64,000 nt of DNA from Allopusillimonas soli (lineage in GTDB: Bacteria; Pseudomonadota; Gammaproteobacteria; Burkholderiales; Burkholderiaceae_B), in NCBI RefSeq assembly GCF_004153445.1, contig NZ_SDQC01000002.1:1-64000 (forward strand), given 5' to 3'. Below are positions 42,590-51,767 of the stretch, piece by piece. The stretch's first letter is position 1, and every line of letters starts with the position of its first letter. The position numbers and the translations under genes were made by a program. The notes under the pieces were generated by a model. That model was not told where the DNA came from. It saw only the letters and a list, made by a program, of their open reading frames with translations, and did no database searches.

Positions 42590-43809
42590 GATGATTGTAG
42601 GAATCGATAATCGTTGTTTTCTGCCAATTTGGCATGAATGACTTCCTTCTTGACAACGCTGACGTTCGGAATGGCAAATTCCTGAATATTGAAATATTCC
42701 CCTTTGGCCTCTTTTCCGCGCGCGATTTCCATCACGAGTTCCGCTATTTCCTGGCCAACTTGTTTGAAGGTTTTGGTTCCTTCAAGAATGTCACCCGCAC
42801 TGATATCAGTATCCTCATTCAGATGCTCGAAGGTCTTGTTGTTGGAGCTGATTTTCACGACGGGAGCAATAGAGGACCCTGTCGGCGTTCCTTTGCCAGT
42901 TGTGAATAGCACGATTTGAGCACCGCCAGCCACTTTGCCGGTCACCGAGGCGATATCGAACCCTGGCGTATCCATGATAATGACGCCACGCTCCGTTGGC
43001 GCTTCGCCATAGCCAACGATTTGAGTAATCGCCTTGGTTCCAGCCTTGTAGATACAGCCAAGCGACTTTTCCTCGATGGTGGTGAGCCCGCCAGCAATGT
43101 TTCCCGGGGAAATGAAGACGCCGCTGTCGTCCTCCGTTGACATCGACAGATCCAGTTCGTAGTGCTTGATCAGCGACAATAGCTCGTTTTTGATTCGGTT
43201 GTTTTTTGCGCGCCTTGCCAGTACTTGCTCGGCCCCGACCATTTCGGTGATTTCCGAGAGGATGACGGTTCCTCCTTTCGAAACAATGATGTCGGCTGCT
43301 TCGCCTACGGCAGGATTGGCCGTCAAGCCTGAGAATGCATCGGACGATCCGCATTCCAGCGCAATCAGAAGCTCTGATACATCGCATTCTTCCTTGGGCT
43401 GAGCGTTCAGGTCACGCCGCATTCTTTCCACTATTTCTATGCCGGCTCTGACAGTCGTGCGCGAACCTCCCTCAAGCTGTACAACAAGTGTTTCGACGGG
43501 TTTTCCGGATTTTTCGATATCTGAGGCGACACGTTCGGCGGAGGCAGTTTCGCAGCCGAGGCTCAATACCAGCACTGCGCCAACATTCGGATGCCGTCCG
43601 TGGCCCACATAAGTCTCTTCGGTGACACGGTTTTCCTCGGCATCGAAGGTACAGCCATATGGGTGCATGAATGTGACACCACCCGCCTTATTGGCAATGT
43701 CCATGGCGACACGATTGACACAGGACACGGTTGGGATGATCAGCACATGATTGCGAATGCCGACAGTACCGTTGCTGCGGCGGTAGCCCATGAATTTGGT
43801 ATCAAGCAT
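42586..43809 (-). CDS. UxaA-family hydro-lyase, large (C-terminal) subunit
   Basis: A 407-residue protein corresponding to the catalytic part of altronate/galactarate dehydratase and to SuyB of (R)-sulfolactate sulfo-lyase. Motifs are FMGYRRSNGTVGIRNHVLII, the HPYGC segment with its Cys, GCE and ECGSSDAFSGLTANPAVG. The start at 43809 has GGGGAG upstream and overlaps the small-subunit stop by 8 bp. Split subunits, as here, occur in SuyAB-like and several sugar-acid enzymes, so substrates could be an aldonate/aldarate or a sulfonated/hydroxylated acid. The neighbours (isomerase, FAH) favour a sugar-acid-like compound. Confidence 0.88.
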   Translation of the reverse strand: MLDTKFMGYRRSNGTVGIRNHVLIIPTVSCVNRVAMDIANKAGGVTFMHPYGCTFDAEENRVTEETYVGHGRHPNVGAVLVLSLGCETASAERVASDIEKSGKPVETLVVQLEGGSRTTVRAGIEIVERMRRDLNAQPKEECDVSELLIALECGSSDAFSGLTANPAVGEAADIIVSKGGTVILSEITEMVGAEQVLARRAKNNRIKNELLSLIKHYELDLSMSTEDDSGVFISPGNIAGGLTTIEEKSLGCIYKAGTKAITQIVGYGEAPTERGVIIMDTPGFDIASVTGKVAGGAQIVLFTTGKGTPTGSSIAPVVKISSNNKTFEHLNEDTDISAGDILEGTKTFKQVGQEIAELVMEIARGKEAKGEYFNIQEFAIPNVSVVKKEVIHAKLAENNDYRFLQSS

Positions 43810-44125
43810 CTTGAGACTCCCCTGGCTTGGATGGCCCGGAAAAGCGCCGGGCTTTCAGCCCAAAACAGTTGTGCATATGAACATGATGGCCAGCTGGAAT
43901 CGCAGTGGTTGCCGCGCCGATCACTTCACCATACTTCAAAATTTCCTCATTATGCGCAATGTCGCGCAATGCGATCTTGTGCCCTGTCGGAATAAGCTCC
44001 ATTACCTGGATTTCATACTCCTTGCGCACCCCGCGGATTTTTACGGATTCGCCGGGAAGAAGTTCCGTGATGGCGGTGGCCACTTGGTCCTCGTCGCGAA
44101 TCTGGATGGCAGCTTTCTCAGTCAA
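43802..44125 (-). CDS. UxaA-family lyase, small (SAF-domain) subunit
   Basis: A 107-residue SAF-domain protein, the separate N-terminal part of UxaA/GarD-type enzymes and equivalent of SuyA. Characteristic segments are AIQIRDEDQVATAI, GHKIALRDIAHNEEILKYGEVIG and IPAGHHVHMHNCFG. It pairs with the large subunit encoded 8 bp inside its own end. It lies 19 bp after the TRAP permease gene. Confidence 0.88.
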   Translation of the reverse strand: MTEKAAIQIRDEDQVATAITELLPGESVKIRGVRKEYEIQVMELIPTGHKIALRDIAHNEEILKYGEVIGAATTAIPAGHHVHMHNCFGLKARRFSGPSKPGESQDA

Positions 44126-44144
44126 TGTTCTCTCCTTACAGTGA

Positions 44145-45419
44145 CTAATGCATCAATGCCGGTAACCACGTAGAGATTCCGGGAACCAGTACGACCAGAA
44201 CAAGGGTGGCAATCATGGCAAGCAGGAAGGGCATCAGACTTCTGCAGGCGTCTGAAAGGCGGATGCCTGCAATCTTCGCGGCGGTCATCAGCGTGACGCC
44301 TAGCGGTGGCGTAACGGCTCCTATACACAAATTAGTGACAAAGATGATGGCGAAGTGCAGCGGGTCGATGTTGTATTTTGCGACGACTGGCATCAGTATG
44401 GGAATCAGGATAATTATCAGCGCATTGCTTTCCATGAATGTGCCCAGTATCAGCAGGAATAGGCTGATCAGTACCAAGAACATCATTGGATCCTGCGTCA
44501 TTTGCGTGAATAAGATCACGAAATCCTGCGTAATTTGCTCGGTGGTGACAATCCATGCAAACATTGCGGACACGGCCACAATAAGCTGAATGGGAACGGC
44601 AATTCGCAGGACTTTCATACAAACGGCCGGCAGATCGACGAAGCGGATCTCTCGATAGACAAATACAGCGAGGATGAAAGCGTAAACGACAGCCAGCACA
44701 GCGGCCTCGGTTACCGTGACAATGCCGCTGAAAATTCCACCGAGAATGATCACTGGCAGCATCATTGGCGGTAATGCGCCAAGAAATGCCTGGCCAAATT
44801 CGCCAGCCGTTGCGCGTTCACCTCGTCCATAGCCGCGCCGTTTGCTGATGATCACGGCGACTGTTCCCAACATCGCTGCCATGATTACTCCTGGAAGAAA
44901 ACCTCCTATGAGCAGATCGGCAATGGAGATATTTCCAGTCACACCCATGATCACCATAGTCAGGCTGGGCGGAATGAGAGACGACAAGATACCGCAGCAG
45001 CCCTGCAGCGATGCTGAAAATGAAGCGGAGTATTTCTTCTCCTTCATCGCTGGAATCATGATGGAACCGACGGCCGCGGTTCCTCCAATGGCTGAACCGC
45101 ACAGTGTGCCAAACAGGGCGTTGCCCAACACCATGACTGCGGCTAGTCCGCCGGCGATGTGGCCGATCAGCGCATTTGCCAATCGCATCAGGCGCCTGGT
45201 TATGCCTCCAAACTCCATCAGCACGCCTGCAAAAACAAACATGGGTAGAGCGAGGAATGGATAGGAATAAATGCCTTGGGTCGCCCGCTGCCCCAGGATT
45301 GCCAGGCTGATATCACTGACGAACAGGTAGCCGACGCAGGTTACACCAATGGCAAAGGCCACCGGTATGTTCAGCATGATGAGGGCGAGCAGCGTGATGA
45401 GCAGTATTGTTGCGGTCAT
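44145..45419 (-). CDS. TRAP transporter large permease (DctM)
   Basis: A 424-residue inner-membrane protein, nearly all hydrophobic, with the DctM family segments IMLNIPVAFAIGVTCVGYLF, FLALPMFVFAGVLME, GTAAVGSIMIPAMK and CIGAVTPPLGVTLM. ATG 45419 overlaps the dctQ stop (ATGA). It forms the Na+-coupled translocation channel of a tripartite periplasmic transporter with the Q and P proteins encoded upstream. Confidence 0.92.
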   Translation of the reverse strand: MTATILLITLLALIMLNIPVAFAIGVTCVGYLFVSDISLAILGQRATQGIYSYPFLALPMFVFAGVLMEFGGITRRLMRLANALIGHIAGGLAAVMVLGNALFGTLCGSAIGGTAAVGSIMIPAMKEKKYSASFSASLQGCCGILSSLIPPSLTMVIMGVTGNISIADLLIGGFLPGVIMAAMLGTVAVIISKRRGYGRGERATAGEFGQAFLGALPPMMLPVIILGGIFSGIVTVTEAAVLAVVYAFILAVFVYREIRFVDLPAVCMKVLRIAVPIQLIVAVSAMFAWIVTTEQITQDFVILFTQMTQDPMMFLVLISLFLLILGTFMESNALIIILIPILMPVVAKYNIDPLHFAIIFVTNLCIGAVTPPLGVTLMTAAKIAGIRLSDACRSLMPFLLAMIATLVLVVLVPGISTWLPALMH

Positions 45420-45904
45420 GATGTATATCCAGATGCCACCGCTGGCGTGTTGGCGCGCTTGATGAGCTCTTCGACTGATACCAGAGATAGCAGCAAGCCG
45501 CCCAGCATCGTTCCTCCATAATGCCAAGCCATGGAAATACCCATACCTGGAGAGGTTGAGGATGCCGTGGCCTGGACGACCAGCCATGCGCCATAAGTGA
45601 GCGCGATATTGAATGCGGCCAGTAGTACGGCAGCGAGAATGCCCAGCCACCGTTGCCACACGGGAGGCATGAGCTCGACCATAAAGTCAATGCTGATGTG
45701 TTCATGACTAGCCAGCAGTAATGCCGAGCCAAGAAATGTGACCCAGATCATGAGTACCAGCGCCATTTCCTCCGACCAAACCAGAGGCATTTCAAAAAAA
45801 TAGCGGAATATGATCTGTGCAAATAACACTAAAGTCATGAGCAGCAGCATTGCTGTGAGCACCCACTGTGTCGTTTTGAGTACTGCAAGTTTCAGAGCGC
45901 GCAT
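45416..45904 (-). CDS. TRAP transporter small permease (DctQ)
   Basis: A 162-residue membrane protein with four predicted helices. The motifs QIIFRYFFEMPLVWSEEMALVLMIWVTFLG and HISIDFMVELMP are typical for DctQ. It is coupled by ATGA to the large permease and lies 66 bp downstream of the receptor gene. Confidence 0.9.
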   Translation of the reverse strand: MRALKLAVLKTTQWVLTAMLLLMTLVLFAQIIFRYFFEMPLVWSEEMALVLMIWVTFLGSALLLASHEHISIDFMVELMPPVWQRWLGILAAVLLAAFNIALTYGAWLVVQATASSTSPGMGISMAWHYGGTMLGGLLLSLVSVEELIKRANTPAVASGYTS

Positions 45905-45970
45905 TGGCGATTCCTTCGTTCAACGGCGGAAAGACACGTGCGCCGGCCTGCGGCGCACTTGCTCGGCTGA

Positions 45971-46972
45971 CTACGAGTCTGAATACTTTCGCACCAGGCC
46001 CATAAGATCCGAGCCAAAGGTGTTCTCGTATTTGTCCCAAACAGGCTGCACCGCCTCCTTGAATGGCGTGGGATCCGGCGTGGTGACCTTGATACCTGCT
46101 TCTTTCATCTTCGCTAGCGCTTCATCGTCGCTCTTGGCGATCATCTCGCGTTCCTTGAGTTTCCATTTTTCAGCAGCATCCATGATTATTTTTTGATTAG
46201 CTTCGGAAAGCTTGTTCCATGTCTTGGTGGCGATTGTCAGTACTGCTGAGCCCCAGATATGACCTGTCAAGGCCAGGTTGTCCTGCACTTCATAGAATTT
46301 CGAGGCATAAATGGTTGCCAATGGATTTTCTTGACCGTCCACGACTTTCTGTTGCAAAGCGGTAAACACTTCAGAGAAGGCCATTGGTGTAGGCAGCGCT
46401 CCCAGAATCTTGAAAGTGTCTATGCGCATTTCAGCTTCGGGCACCCTTAGCTTGATGCCTTTGAGGTCTTCAGGCTTTTCTATGGGCCGAACTGAATTGG
46501 TGATGTGACGGTAGCCGCTTTCCCACCAGCTTAGCGTCGTGATGCCATGTCCTTCGAGTACCTTGGCCAATGCATCGCCAAGCTTGCCATCGAGTGCACG
46601 GTAGGCATTTTCGCGCTTTGGCCATGCATAAGGCAGCTCTTCAATAATCATCCTCTTGTCCAGGGCCTGCAGTGCGCCAGTGCCGAACAATCCCATCTCC
46701 AGCACCCCCAGGCCCAGACCCTGGGCCATTTCGCGCTCACCCCCAAGCTGCGAGCTAGGGTATATCTGCATAACGATTTCGCCGTTGGTCGCTTTTTTGA
46801 CATCCTCGGCCATGCCCACCAGGGCTTGATGCCAGGGATGCTCGACGGCTGAAATGTGCCCAACCTTCAGTGTGGTTTTGGCCTGTACGTTGAGACCATA
46901 TAAACAGGTCGTGCTCAAAAGGCCGGCAGCGGCGACAGCGGGTAAATACTTTGAAATGCGCTTTCCAAGCAT
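45971..46972 (-). CDS. TRAP transporter periplasmic receptor (DctP)
   Basis: A 333-residue DctP-family receptor with a signal peptide (MLGKRISKYLPAVAAAGLLSTTCLYG...). It has the motifs LKVGHISAVEHPWHQAL, GEIVMQIYPSSQLGGEREM and, for the carboxylate-binding Arg region, LKGIKLRVPEAE. GGAGGAG precedes the ATG. The ligand is probably an organic acid that the UxaA-type lyase uses. It follows the M20 gene in the same operon. Confidence 0.92.
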   Translation of the reverse strand: MLGKRISKYLPAVAAAGLLSTTCLYGLNVQAKTTLKVGHISAVEHPWHQALVGMAEDVKKATNGEIVMQIYPSSQLGGEREMAQGLGLGVLEMGLFGTGALQALDKRMIIEELPYAWPKRENAYRALDGKLGDALAKVLEGHGITTLSWWESGYRHITNSVRPIEKPEDLKGIKLRVPEAEMRIDTFKILGALPTPMAFSEVFTALQQKVVDGQENPLATIYASKFYEVQDNLALTGHIWGSAVLTIATKTWNKLSEANQKIIMDAAEKWKLKEREMIAKSDDEALAKMKEAGIKVTTPDPTPFKEAVQPVWDKYENTFGSDLMGLVRKYSDS

Positions 46973-47045
46973 GGGTACTCCTCCAGTTTATTGAAGACTA
47001 TCGGGTTGTTATGGGTTGCCAGTCTCATTCAGCCGCCTTCCATCT

Positions 47046-48251
47046 TTAGCGGCCACTATCCTCGTACGCCAGGTACTTTGTGAGGATTTGGTCGTAAATG
47101 TCGATGGCCGAAATATAGTCATCGACTGCTACGTGTTCATTGACCTGGTGAGCCAATCCGGGATCGCCCGGGCCCAGGATGATAATGTTTCTGCCCTGCG
47201 CCTGAAGGACGGATGCGTCTGTGAAGTACTGGGCGCCTCGCGGGCGTGCGTCACCGTCAGACATTCCTGCCTGTCGCAAGACACCCTGGGCCACCGATAC
47301 AATGTCGGCGGCGGGATCCGTCGACATGGCGGGAATATCAAGCAGCGTCTCGAATCGAAAATGGCTATCGTTGTCGGCCTGCATGACATTGTTTGCCAAC
47401 TCCCGCATCTGGCGAGCCAGGTCCTTGTGTTTCTGTCCGGGCAGCGTGCGCATGTCCAGCGTCATGGCACACTGATCCGGCACAACATTTGCCTGCTTAC
47501 CGCCATGTATCTGGGTTACTGCCATGGTTGCCGGCGACAGCAAGGCATGAGGACTGCTGGATATGTCGACTTCGGGCAGCCGAGCATAGAAGGAATACAG
47601 CTTGTCTATGGCATTAATGCCGATGTGGGGCATGGAAGAATGAGAGGCTTTCCCACAACTACAGACGCGTGTCCAGAAGGCTCCTTTGTGCGCGATTACC
47701 AACCGCCGGTCGGTAGGTTCGCCGATAATCATCGCATCGAACTCGGGCAATAGCTGCTGTTCCAGCAACGCTTTTGCGCCCTCGGCACCCGTTTCTTCGG
47801 ATGATGTGGCTACGAATATCAGTTCACCTGACCAACTGTCCGGGGCGCGCCTGGCAAAGCGAATGAGCGCATACATCAATGCAAGCAGGCCGCTCTTCAT
47901 GTCGACGGTGCCGCGCCCATACATTTTTCCGCTTTCGATGGTTGCGTCAAAAGGCCCATGCAGCCAGGTGATACTGCCTTCGGGCACCGTATCCATGTGT
48001 CCGCTTAATACGACAGTAGGTCCTGGCCGGCCACTGCGCAGTGTTGCGAGCAGGTTGACGCGTTTATCGTCCAATGCATGTAGGGCACAGCCGATGCCTT
48101 CCTGCTCCAGGCGCGTCGCAAGCATGCGTGCCAGCAAAGCTTCGTCCCCAGTCTTGCTGACCGTGTTGATACGCACGGCTTCTTGCAGGAATTGGACGGC
48201 TTCTTCTGTTTCCAGCTCAAGCTGGGTGAACTCCGAATGCAATGAAGACAT
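47046..48251 (-). CDS. M20-family amidohydrolase (ArgE/DapE-type)
   Basis: A 401-residue metallopeptidase-family enzyme. The zinc site is visible as His85 and Asp87 (SGHMDTVPEG), Asp117 (GRGTVDMKSG), and Glu152-Glu153 (SSEETGAEGA). It hydrolyses an N-acyl amino acid or amide. GGGAGG lies 9 nt before ATG 48251; the in-frame TTG at 48260 is not needed. It is the first gene of the nine-gene minus-strand operon, divergent from the PucR regulator. The link to the TRAP and lyase genes suggests that the imported compound, or a derivative, carries an amide bond. Confidence 0.9.
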   Translation of the reverse strand: MSSLHSEFTQLELETEEAVQFLQEAVRINTVSKTGDEALLARMLATRLEQEGIGCALHALDDKRVNLLATLRSGRPGPTVVLSGHMDTVPEGSITWLHGPFDATIESGKMYGRGTVDMKSGLLALMYALIRFARRAPDSWSGELIFVATSSEETGAEGAKALLEQQLLPEFDAMIIGEPTDRRLVIAHKGAFWTRVCSCGKASHSSMPHIGINAIDKLYSFYARLPEVDISSSPHALLSPATMAVTQIHGGKQANVVPDQCAMTLDMRTLPGQKHKDLARQMRELANNVMQADNDSHFRFETLLDIPAMSTDPAADIVSVAQGVLRQAGMSDGDARPRGAQYFTDASVLQAQGRNIIILGPGDPGLAHQVNEHVAVDDYISAIDIYDQILTKYLAYEDSGR

Positions 48252-48392
48252 GATATTCAACCTCCCCCTTGCAATCGATTATAGGTATGGCAACTGGCAG
48301 CGGATATTAACCAAACATCCAAAAAATAGATTTCATTTTTGTGCCTACAATACTAGTGAAAACACGCACTCAAATCTCGGGGGAGACAGAAG

Positions 48393-50030
48393 ATGTGGTT
48401 TACGGTGGAAGACGTTCTGGGCATGGATGTGATGCAAGGCTCGGATGTGATTGCCGGACGCGATGGCTTGGGCCGGAATATCAAGTCGGTGACTGTGCTT
48501 GACGCGCCCGACGCATCTTTGTGGCTGCAGGGCAATGAGCTGGCCTTGACTTCCACTTTTCCTCTTATTAAGCGGCGTAGTGGCTTGCAGACGCTAGTCG
48601 AGGAATTGGTGGCGCGAAATGTGGCCGGATTGGGAGTCAAGCTGCATCGCTATATGACCGCGTTGCCACCGGCCATGATCGCCAAGGCTGACGAGCTGGC
48701 TTTTCCCATTATTAGGGTTCCTGACCACATTGCTTGGATTCAGATTATCAGTCCCATTCTCGCATTGGTGCTTGATAACGACGTTCAGCACCTGATCCGC
48801 TCCGAGGAAATACGTAATCAATTCACTCGGCAGCTATTCTCCGGTGCGGGCCTGGAGCGGCTGATGGCGCTGTTGCGTTCTCTATTGAACATGCCAGTCT
48901 TTCTGATCAGCCCGGGCGATGCACACACTCTGCTGCTACCGCAAGACACCACGTCGGCCGACAAGGTGCAGCAACTTTTGCGCAGTGCTGCGGTGCCCGC
49001 AGAGCATTTGGCTAATTATCCAGGCGTGATGCGCAAGCGCGACGACGGGTTAAGCGTTGTCTATATGGGGTTTGATCAAGGAACAAATCCGCACGCCTAT
49101 ATTGGTGCCATGGAAACGGAAGAACAGGCTGACCCTACTGCGCTCCAATGTCTCGTGCATGCGCGGGACGCTATTTCAATGAGCTTGTTGCAGCGCCGGG
49201 CCAGCATCAGCATCGCGCGTGAAAAAAACAATGAATTTGTGCAGACGCTTGTTGATGCCAATCTGTCGGCGGCCGCACGAAAGGCGCACATCACGCGAGG
49301 CCGAGAAAAAGGCGTGCCGCTACACGACCGCTATCTTGCCGCCGTTATCAAGTTCCATAATCTTGATGAACACGCGCTACGCGCGGCGACCAGCCTGTTC
49401 CACGACAAGCCGAATATTGAGGATGTCCTGGTCAGCAGCATGGACGGCGCGCGCTTTCTTCTGCTCATACCGGACACGGATGCGGCGGGCTTTCAAATCG
49501 ATGGTGGTGTTGCCTGTATTGAGCGTTATATCGCCCAGGTATCGGAGGTTCAGGCCTTTCCAGACTGGAATGCGGGGATCAGTCAGCCTAACGCGATTAT
49601 TCACTTGGATAGGGCGTTTGAACAGGCAGAGTATGCGTTGAATCACAGCCTGAAATCGGGACGCAAATGCCAGATAAAACTTCATGACGAAACTGGGCTT
49701 TACCGGCTGCTCTCGCATCCGTCCATACAGAATGACGTGGGCCGATTCGTCGAAGAATGGCTGGGTCCGCTAATGGCGTATGACCGCCGCCGCAATGCCA
49801 GGCTTGTGGCTACGCTGCGCGCATTCCTGGATCGCAATGGTAGCTATCGAGAGACGGCGCGAGCCCTGCACATTCATCACAATACAGTACGTTATCGAAT
49901 ATCACAGATCTATGCATTAACGCGCCGAGAGATTCTCAATTCCCAGCTGCGCTTGCAGTATCAGTTGGCCCTGGTACTGCACGATATGACGCGCGAGCGG
50001 GAATCCGAAGCGGAAGGCCGGCGTTTATAG
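48393..50030 (+). CDS. PucR-family transcriptional regulator
   Basis: A 545-residue regulator. The N-terminal PucR domain spans about 1-125 (FTVEDVLGMDVMQGSDVIAG...). A central GGDEF-like/CdaR-type region precedes the C-terminal HTH_30 (ATLRAFLDRNGSYRETARALHIHHNTVRYRI...). Homologues respond to purine-derived, gamma-aminobutyrate or sugar-acid signals. It is divergent from the M20-TRAP-lyase operon across a short intergenic region and is its probable regulator. GGGGGAG precedes the ATG. Confidence 0.9.
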   Translation: MWFTVEDVLGMDVMQGSDVIAGRDGLGRNIKSVTVLDAPDASLWLQGNELALTSTFPLIKRRSGLQTLVEELVARNVAGLGVKLHRYMTALPPAMIAKADELAFPIIRVPDHIAWIQIISPILALVLDNDVQHLIRSEEIRNQFTRQLFSGAGLERLMALLRSLLNMPVFLISPGDAHTLLLPQDTTSADKVQQLLRSAAVPAEHLANYPGVMRKRDDGLSVVYMGFDQGTNPHAYIGAMETEEQADPTALQCLVHARDAISMSLLQRRASISIAREKNNEFVQTLVDANLSAAARKAHITRGREKGVPLHDRYLAAVIKFHNLDEHALRAATSLFHDKPNIEDVLVSSMDGARFLLLIPDTDAAGFQIDGGVACIERYIAQVSEVQAFPDWNAGISQPNAIIHLDRAFEQAEYALNHSLKSGRKCQIKLHDETGLYRLLSHPSIQNDVGRFVEEWLGPLMAYDRRRNARLVATLRAFLDRNGSYRETARALHIHHNTVRYRISQIYALTRREILNSQLRLQYQLALVLHDMTRERESEAEGRRL

Positions 50031-50376
50031 TGTGGATGTATGGAGTCTGAATCCTTATTCCGATCCGGCTCACCACAAATACGCGATCAAACTCTACTGC
50101 AAGGCAGCACGGCCCGGGGCAGTTCGAGCGACTTTGAGCGCGCCGGGCAGGGCGGCTGAATTGGCGGGCGAAGAATGCGCGCTGTTTGAGCTCCGTGCGT
50201 GCCGATAGGCGCGCAAAGGGCGAGTTCGCGCATGTCCCGCCAATTCAGTCGGCATGGCCGGGAAGTCGCCAACGGCGACCGCGCGATTGAAGCGCGAACT
50301 GCCCCGGGCCGTGCTGCCGTCCAGAAGAACGCAAACTTGGCCCTCGAACATCGCGCACCAGAAGAAAGCCAGCCCG
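50031..50376. repeat. 346-bp convergent intergenic region with ~216-bp nested inverted repeat
   Basis: Three nested complementary pairs share one centre near 50205-50211. The outer arms are a perfect 24 bp (50103-50126 with 50295-50318, beginning GGCAGCACGGCC). The middle arms are a perfect 13 bp, CTGAATTGGCGGG (50156-50168) with its complement at 50236-50248. The inner arms are 7 bp, ATGCGCG (50175-50181) with CGCGCAT (50227-50233). Stretches between arms are not complementary, so this is not a simple recent inversion. It lies between the PucR stop and the end of the PKS-PLP-enzyme operon, where GC content rises. It may be a strong bidirectional terminator, a decayed mobile repeat, or both. 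No convincing gene is present here. Confidence 0.75.
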
Positions 50377-51762
50377 TTACCCAACCAGCCGCCTCAATGC
50401 CCCCACCGTCGCATCAATCTGCTCTGTCGTATGCAAACAGCTCATAAAAAACCTGAGCCGCGCCGACTTCTCCGGCACAGCCGGATACAAAATCGGCATT
50501 GCATTGATCCCTTCCTTGAACAAAGCCGCCGACAGCTTTGCCGCCGTAACCGAAGCGCCCACAATCACCGGAATCACCGACATCCCGATACTGGTACCTG
50601 TATCCAATCCCGCAGCTTGCGCTTCCCGCAGAAAATATTGCCCGCGCGCCTGCAACTGGGCCACGCGCTGCGGCTCGGCCTGCATGCAGCGCAGTGCCGC
50701 CAGAGAGCCGGCGGTCAATGAGGGAGCCATTCCCACGCTGTAAAGAAAGCCCGGCGCAAGATACCGCAGATGCTCCACCATGGCCTTTTCACCCGCGATA
50801 TAGCCGCCGCAGCCTGCCATGGCCTTACTGAATGTGCCCATCCAGATATCCACATCGCTGCCACGCATTCCGAAATGCTCGCGCAGGCCATAGCCGCGTT
50901 CACCCAGCACACCGAACGAATGCGCCTCATCCACCATCAGAAAAGCCTTGTGCCGGTTCTTTACCTCCACAAAGCGCGGCAGATCAGGAATATCCCCGTC
51001 CATGCCATACAGGCCTTCCAGCACGATCAGCACGCGCTCGAACTGACGGCGCTGACGCACCAGCAATTCATCCACCGCCTGCCAGTCGTTGTGTGCAAAA
51101 GGCACCCGGTGTGCGCCCGACAGCTGTATGCCTACCACTACGCTGTTATGCACCAACTCGTCATGCAGCACCAAATCGCGCGGCCCGAACAGCTGTCCGA
51201 TGGTCGATACATTCGTGGCGTGCCCGCTTACGAAAGTGACCGCGTCCTCGCAGTCGTACACCTGCGCCATCGCTTGTTCCAATTCCTGGTGTATCGGGCG
51301 TTCGCCGGCCAGAATGCGGCTCGCGGACACAGACGTCCCATAGCGATCGATTGCGTCCTTGGCCGCCGACATCACCACGGGGTCGCGCGACATGCCCAGA
51401 TAATCGTAACTTGCGTAATTGATGTAATCGCGGTCGCCTATGCGCGCCTCGTCGCCGCTGATGCCTTCATGCACCTTGAAATAAGGGCTGGGAATGCCCA
51501 GATGCTCGGCGCCTTTCGACATGATCTGCAGCTGCTGATAGGCAGGCATCATGTCGAAACGATAAAACGCTTCCGGGATGGGCGCGCCGTCGGGTACGGC
51601 GGGAGAACCTGCTGCGCCAGATGCGGCGCCCGAGGCCCTGCCTGCAGGCTGCATCACCTCGTCCGCGCCTGCCCGCTTGAGCTTGCGCTCCAGCGCCTGC
51701 TGTATCAGCTTCTGCTTCAGTTGGGCTGTCAGCCCGCCACCTTTCGGCGAATGTATTGCCAT
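50377..51762 (-). CDS. Alpha-oxoamine-synthase-like PLP enzyme (RkpG/WcbT-like)
   Basis: A 461-residue fold-type I PLP enzyme of the 8-amino-7-oxononanoate synthase / 2-amino-3-ketobutyrate-CoA ligase / serine palmitoyltransferase family. Visible residues are the PLP lysine Lys313 (GTFSKAMAGCGGY), Asp278 and His281 (VDEAHSFGVLG) and the His of LHDELVHNSV. It has an N-terminal extension of about 60 residues, partly Ala/Gly-rich (RASGAASGAAGSPA), absent from biotin-pathway enzymes. It starts 5 bp after the PKS stop. By analogy to RkpG and WcbT it acts in capsule/K-antigen biosynthesis. Family chemistry suggests condensation of an amino acid with the PKS-bound acyl chain; this last point is inference. 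Confidence 0.85.
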   Translation of the reverse strand: MAIHSPKGGGLTAQLKQKLIQQALERKLKRAGADEVMQPAGRASGAASGAAGSPAVPDGAPIPEAFYRFDMMPAYQQLQIMSKGAEHLGIPSPYFKVHEGISGDEARIGDRDYINYASYDYLGMSRDPVVMSAAKDAIDRYGTSVSASRILAGERPIHQELEQAMAQVYDCEDAVTFVSGHATNVSTIGQLFGPRDLVLHDELVHNSVVVGIQLSGAHRVPFAHNDWQAVDELLVRQRRQFERVLIVLEGLYGMDGDIPDLPRFVEVKNRHKAFLMVDEAHSFGVLGERGYGLREHFGMRGSDVDIWMGTFSKAMAGCGGYIAGEKAMVEHLRYLAPGFLYSVGMAPSLTAGSLAALRCMQAEPQRVAQLQARGQYFLREAQAAGLDTGTSIGMSVIPVIVGASVTAAKLSAALFKEGINAMPILYPAVPEKSARLRFFMSCLHTTEQIDATVGALRRLVG

Positions 51763-51767
51763 ACGTC

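Noticed and set aside
44145-45659. A longer DctM reading frame starting at 45659
   Set aside because: The first 80 residues overlap dctQ in another frame and are not membrane-like; the ATG at 45419 coupled to the dctQ stop is the natural start.
50087-50384. Small open frames on both strands within the nested inverted repeat
   Set aside because: They owe their openness to the inverted GC-rich arms, and neither has a ribosome site or a recognised domain.
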